The notes under the pieces are model-generated. The model did not search any database. It saw only the letters and a program-made list of their open reading frames with translations, and was not told the DNA's origin. A stretch of DNA of 64,000 nt from Streptomyces cyaneofuscatus (lineage in GTDB: Bacteria > Actinomycetota > Actinomycetes > Streptomycetales > Streptomycetaceae), in NCBI RefSeq assembly GCF_000718135.1, contig NZ_JOEM01000001.1, forward strand, positions 1-64,000, given 5' to 3'. The translations under genes and the position numbers were made by a program. Position 1 is the first letter of the stretch. The number at the start of each line of letters is the position of its first letter. Positions 61,192 through 64,000 of the stretch are shown here, piece after piece.

Positions 61192-62241
61192 TCAGCTGGT
61201 GCGGCGGGTGACGAATTCGGCCAGGGCCAGCAGGTCACCGGCTCCGTCGGGGTCGGGGACCGCCCGGGAGAGGTGGTGCACCGCCCGGGCCATCCGGTCG
61301 GCCGCGCAGACCTGGGCCCAGTCCCGGCCGCCGGCCCGGTCCACGGCGTCGGCGGCGCGGTCCACCTCCGCGGCGGTGGTCATGGGTCCTCGGTAGAGCG
61401 CGGCGAGTTCGGCGGCGGCCGGGGTTCCGGAGGTCAGGGCCGCCACGACGGGCAGCGACTTCTTGTGGGCGGCCAGGTCGGCGCCGACGGGCTTGCCTGT
61501 GCGGGCCGGGTCGCCCCAGATGCCGATCAGGTCGTCGATGAGCTGGAACGACAGGCCGGCCTCCCGTCCGAAGCCGTCCATGGCGCGGACCGCCCGGTCC
61601 TCCGCCCCGGCGCAGAGGGCGCCGAGCGCGCAGGCACAGCCGAGCAGGGCGCCGGTCTTGGCGGTCGCCATGGTCAGGCATTCGTCCAGCGTGACCTCGT
61701 CCGGGCCGCGCTCCTCGAAGGCGCAGTCGGCCTGCTGGCCCGCGCAGAGCTCGATGACGCAGGAGGAGAGGCGGGCCGATGCCCGCTGTGCGGCCGGGTG
61801 GGTGTCCTCGGCCAGCAGGCGCTGGGCGAGGGCCAGCATGGCGTCGCCGGTGATGATCGCGTCCGGGACGCCGAAGACGGCCCAGGCGGTGGGCCGGTGT
61901 CTGCGGGTGGTGTCCTCGTCGATGACGTCGTCATGGAGGAGGGTGAAGTTGTGGGCCAGCTCGACGGCGACGGCGGCGCGCACGGCGCGTTCCGGATCGC
62001 CGCCCAGCGCCCGGGCCGCCGCCAGCACGAGGGCCGGCCGGATGGCCTTGCCCGCCTGTCCGGCAGCGGGCGTTCCGTCGGCGTTCTCCCAGCCGAAGTG
62101 GTACATCGCGATCCGGCGTATGCCACCGGGCAGCGATTCCACGGCCGATCGCAGATGCGGGTCGACGATGGCGCGGGTGCGCTCCAGCAGCGCCGCGGCC
62201 TCGTGCCCTTCCGTCGCTGCGTCCGTACTGGTCATGGTCAC
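61192..62241 (-). CDS. Polyprenyl synthetase (probable encapsulin cargo)
   Basis: 349 aa from the GTG at 62241, with GGGAG 5 nt upstream; an ATG two codons in (62235) is an alternative. First Asp-rich motif LLHDDVIDEDTTRRHRPT; second motif FQLIDDLIGIWGD, in which the third Asp of DDxxD is Gly; KKSLPVV follows. It condenses isopentenyl and allylic diphosphates. The order encapsulin-then-polyprenyl transferase is a known family 2B cargo arrangement. It has only a short disordered N-terminus (about 15 residues), so the cargo-loading signal is not obvious. Confidence 0.88.
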   Translation of the reverse strand: MTMTSTDAATEGHEAAALLERTRAIVDPHLRSAVESLPGGIRRIAMYHFGWENADGTPAAGQAGKAIRPALVLAAARALGGDPERAVRAAVAVELAHNFTLLHDDVIDEDTTRRHRPTAWAVFGVPDAIITGDAMLALAQRLLAEDTHPAAQRASARLSSCVIELCAGQQADCAFEERGPDEVTLDECLTMATAKTGALLGCACALGALCAGAEDRAVRAMDGFGREAGLSFQLIDDLIGIWGDPARTGKPVGADLAAHKKSLPVVAALTSGTPAAAELAALYRGPMTTAAEVDRAADAVDRAGGRDWAQVCAADRMARAVHHLSRAVPDPDGAGDLLALAEFVTRRTS

Positions 62242-62274
62242 GGTCACTCCCTGGGGCGGTGCGATGGGGCGGGG

Positions 62275-62316
62275 CCCCGGCGGCCCGGCCGGTGTCGGCC
62301 TACCGGGCCGCCGGGG
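62275..62316 (-). terminator. Strong hairpin between encapsulin and polyprenyl synthetase genes
   Basis: Perfect 14-bp stem (CCCCGGCGGCCCGG and complement) with a 14-nt loop in the 86-nt gap between two co-directional genes. It may partly end transcription after the shell gene and so lower cargo relative to shell. Confidence 0.7.
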
Positions 62317-62327
62317 GTGACACGGGG

Positions 62328-63734
62328 TCAGCGCCAGCGGCTCACCTCCACGTTCTCCAGCACGCCGAGGGCGTCCGGTACCAGGATGGCGGCGGAGTAG
62401 TACGCAGTCACGAGGTAGGAAATGATCGCCTGCTCGTCGATGCCCATGAAGCGGACCGAGAGGCTCGGCTCGATCTCGTCCGGGATCCCGGTCTGCTGGA
62501 GGCCGATGACGCCCTGCTCGGCCTCGCCGGTCCTCATGCAGATGATGGAGGTGGTGCGGGCGTCGGTGACCGGGATCTTGTTGGACGGGAAGATCGGCAC
62601 GCCGCGCCAGGCCGGCACGTGATGACCGCCGATGTCCACGCTCTCGGGGACCAGTCCGCGCCGGTTGCACTCGCGGCCGAAGGCGGCGATGGCGCGCGGG
62701 TGGGCGAGGAAGAGCTTCGATCCGCGCCGCCGCGAGAGCAGCTCGTCCATGTCGTCGGGGCTGGGCACCCCGTCGTGCGGCTGGAGCCGCTGGCCGTAGT
62801 CGCAGTTGTTGAGGAGGCCGAACTCCCGGTTGTTGATGAGCTCGTGCTCCTGGCGCTCGCGCAGCGCCTCGACCGTGAGCCGCAACTGCTGCTCGGTCTG
62901 GTTCATCGGCTGGTTGTAGAGGTCGGCGACCCGGCTGTGCACCTTGAGGACGGTCTGCGCGACGCTCAGCTCGTACTCGCGGGGCGCGGCGTCGTAGTCG
63001 ACGAAGGTGTGCGGGACGACGGCCTCGCCGACATGGCCGGCGGAGAGGTCGATCGCCGCCTCGCCGTACTTGTTGGTCCGCTGATGCGGGATGGAGAGCA
63101 GACCGGCGAGGTGGGCGCGGAGCGGCTCGGCGCGCTCCGCGAGGTTGAACACGTCCGCGCGGCTGAGCGTCAGCAGCGTGCACGCGGTGACGGCCCGGGC
63201 GGTGTACTCCCAGACGGCGTCGCCGTCGACCAGGCTCTGATCACCGAAGTACGCCCCGTCGGCGAGGACTTCGAGCTCGGTCTCGTCCCCGTAGAGACCG
63301 GAGCCGATCTTCTCGACCTTGCCGTGCGCCAGCAGGAAGACCCGGTCCGCCGCGTCCCCCGCCGCGGCGAGCACCTCCCCCGCGGCCACGTCCCGCTGCT
63401 CGCACCTGCGGGCGAGCTCGGTGAGGACCTCCTCGTCCTCGAAGTTGCGCAGAGCGGGCAGCTCTCCCAGCTCGGCGGGGATCACGGACACCCGGTCCCC
63501 GGTCTGAACGAACGTCACCCGGCCGTCACCGACCGAATAGCTGAGCCGACGGTTCACCCGGTACGTACCGCCCTGTACCTGCACCCACGGCAGCATCTTC
63601 AGCAGCCACCGTGAGGTGATCTCCTGCATCTGCGGCGCGGATTTGGTGGTCGTCGCGAGGTTCCGCGCAGCCGCCGTCCCCAGACTCTGCTGCGGCGGCG
63701 CCTGCGTGTCGCGAACCTCTTCACCAACGGACAT
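62328..63734 (-). CDS. eshA: Family 2B encapsulin shell protein with cyclic-nucleotide-binding domain (EshA-like)
   Basis: 468 aa from the ATG at 63734 (AAGGA 8 nt upstream). HK97-type shell sequence surrounds an inserted domain: N-terminal part 1-95 ([20 protein letters not shown]), a cyclic-nucleotide-binding domain at about 97-215 ([20 protein letters not shown] ... [20 protein letters not shown]), and the shell body from about 220 ([13 protein letters not shown]) to the C-terminus ([23 protein letters not shown]). The EshA/family 2B proteins form icosahedral nanocompartments; several occur with terpene cyclase or polyprenyl transferase cargo. The phosphate-binding cassette lacks the usual Glu and Arg. 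Confidence 0.93.
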   Translation of the reverse strand: MSVGEEVRDTQAPPQQSLGTAAARNLATTTKSAPQMQEITSRWLLKMLPWVQVQGGTYRVNRRLSYSVGDGRVTFVQTGDRVSVIPAELGELPALRNFEDEEVLTELARRCEQRDVAAGEVLAAAGDAADRVFLLAHGKVEKIGSGLYGDETELEVLADGAYFGDQSLVDGDAVWEYTARAVTACTLLTLSRADVFNLAERAEPLRAHLAGLLSIPHQRTNKYGEAAIDLSAGHVGEAVVPHTFVDYDAAPREYELSVAQTVLKVHSRVADLYNQPMNQTEQQLRLTVEALRERQEHELINNREFGLLNNCDYGQRLQPHDGVPSPDDMDELLSRRRGSKLFLAHPRAIAAFGRECNRRGLVPESVDIGGHHVPAWRGVPIFPSNKIPVTDARTTSIICMRTGEAEQGVIGLQQTGIPDEIEPSLSVRFMGIDEQAIISYLVTAYYSAAILVPDALGVLENVEVSRWR

Positions 63735-63874
63735 CTGACGTCCTTTCAATCATGGGCTGACCTGCTGGAGAAGCCTTTCAGCAGAGGACGCCGCCCGCCA
63801 TTACACAAAAGAGTGTGACTAATCGGCCTTCGGTCGGGGCACGTTGCTCCCCGTCGCCCCGCGGACCGCATAAG

Positions 63875-63903
63875 TTGCATCCAAGATGCAATTTATCTAG
63901 GGT
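63875..63903 (+). promoter_or_regulatory. Promoter and TTGCATC-N3-GATGCAA operator of the Rrf2 gene
   Basis: TTGCAT (63875-63880), 17-nt spacer, TAGGGT (63898-63903), then 6 nt to the ATG (leaderless). The perfect 7-3-7 dyad at 63875-63891 covers the -35 box. GATGCA half-sites resemble predicted NsrR sites, so autoregulation by a nitric-oxide-responsive Rrf2 protein is likely. Confidence 0.75.
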
Positions 63904-63909
63904 GGAGCC

Positions 63910-64000
63910 ATGCGGCTGACCAGATTCACCGATGTGGCGCTCCGCGTGCTCATGCGGCTGGCGGTCGCGGAGGGCGCGGACCCGCCGACCACGCGCGAGG
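63910..64000 (+). CDS. Rrf2 family regulator, NsrR-like (cut by window end)
   Basis: Only the first 30 residues are in the window: MRLTRFTDVALRVLMRLAV and the start of the winged helix. This N-terminus is that of NsrR/Rrf2-type regulators, many of which carry an iron-sulfur cluster bound by three cysteines further along, not visible here. It is divergent from the encapsulin operon with 175 nt between starts. Confidence 0.8.
   Translation, partial: MRLTRFTDVALRVLMRLAVAEGADPPTTRE

Noticed and set aside
61192..63734. Full 2-methylisoborneol or terpene biosynthetic cluster
   Set aside because: No terpene cyclase or GPP methyltransferase is adjacent within the window; only shell and polyprenyl synthetase are seen.

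Overview
The window is high-GC actinobacterial DNA that reads as Streptomyces. The marks are GC-rich third codon positions, frequent GTG starts, ATGA/GTGA start-stop overlaps, many leaderless promoters, a complete conservon (cvnA-D), a nickel superoxide dismutase, snapalysin with its divergent LysR regulator, and a HspR-type HAIR element at lon. From memory, the gene order from lon through the 2-oxoglutarate dehydrogenase, malic enzyme and amino-acid ABC genes to sodN matches the S. coelicolor chromosome core around SCO5285-SCO5254. I therefore read most of it as chromosome, not mobile DNA. I see no tRNA, rRNA, insertion sequence, prophage or CRISPR array. The first 42 bases carry an untrimmed Nextera sequencing adapter, so the window starts at a contig edge.

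Layout. 43-2923: a truncated PQQ-repeat protein and a secreted NlpC/P60 hydrolase. 2965-8956 (minus): a conservon operon (sensor kinase-like CvnA, roadblock CvnB, DUF742 CvnC, GTPase CvnD) with a styrene-monooxygenase-like flavoprotein downstream. 9293-12569: PP2C phosphatase, MarR regulator, GH25 lysozyme, lipoprotein polysaccharide deacetylase. 12710-15127 (minus): lon. 15392-19764: a five-gene overlapping operon of sigma factor, zinc-finger anti-sigma membrane protein, ABC ATPase and two membrane proteins. 19775-26968: spermidine-synthase-like protein, OmpR-type two-component system, the 1274-aa KGD/SucA fusion and a small DUF6104-type protein. 26981-33743: hypothetical membrane protein, DUF4097/PadR pair, Clp-N/HTH pair, GNAT, GH5 glycosidase, quinone oxidoreductase. 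33746-38302: malic enzyme with a damaged 3' end at a 20-base C run, then an amino-acid ABC importer.

38434-44166: SigE-type sigma with partner, methyltransferase, CGNR regulator, sodX/sodN, and an aldo/keto reductase divergent from a MerR regulator. 44269-52088: two alpha/beta hydrolases, an acyltransferase overlapping a NarL-type two-component system, and two tandem DUF1266-like paralogues. 52110-61090: NmrA/SDR protein, DUF952 protein, LPXTG-anchored choice-of-anchor A protein, epimerase, snpR/snpA, a YtrA-type GntR operon, a DUF6304-type protein and a GNAT. 61192-64000: a family 2B encapsulin shell (EshA-type, with an inserted cyclic-nucleotide-binding domain) and a polyprenyl synthetase, the probable cargo, divergent from an Rrf2/NsrR-type regulator whose promoter carries a 7-3-7 dyad.

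The most interesting system is the encapsulin-polyprenyl synthetase pair at the right end. Second is the sigma/anti-sigma/ABC operon, whose large permease ends in a cysteine-bearing extracytoplasmic-looking domain. Regulation is unusually readable here: at least eight genes start 6-7 nt after a TANNNT -10 box, and several promoters carry clean dyads. Assembly quality needs attention at two places: the 5' adapter and the C run beside the malic enzyme.
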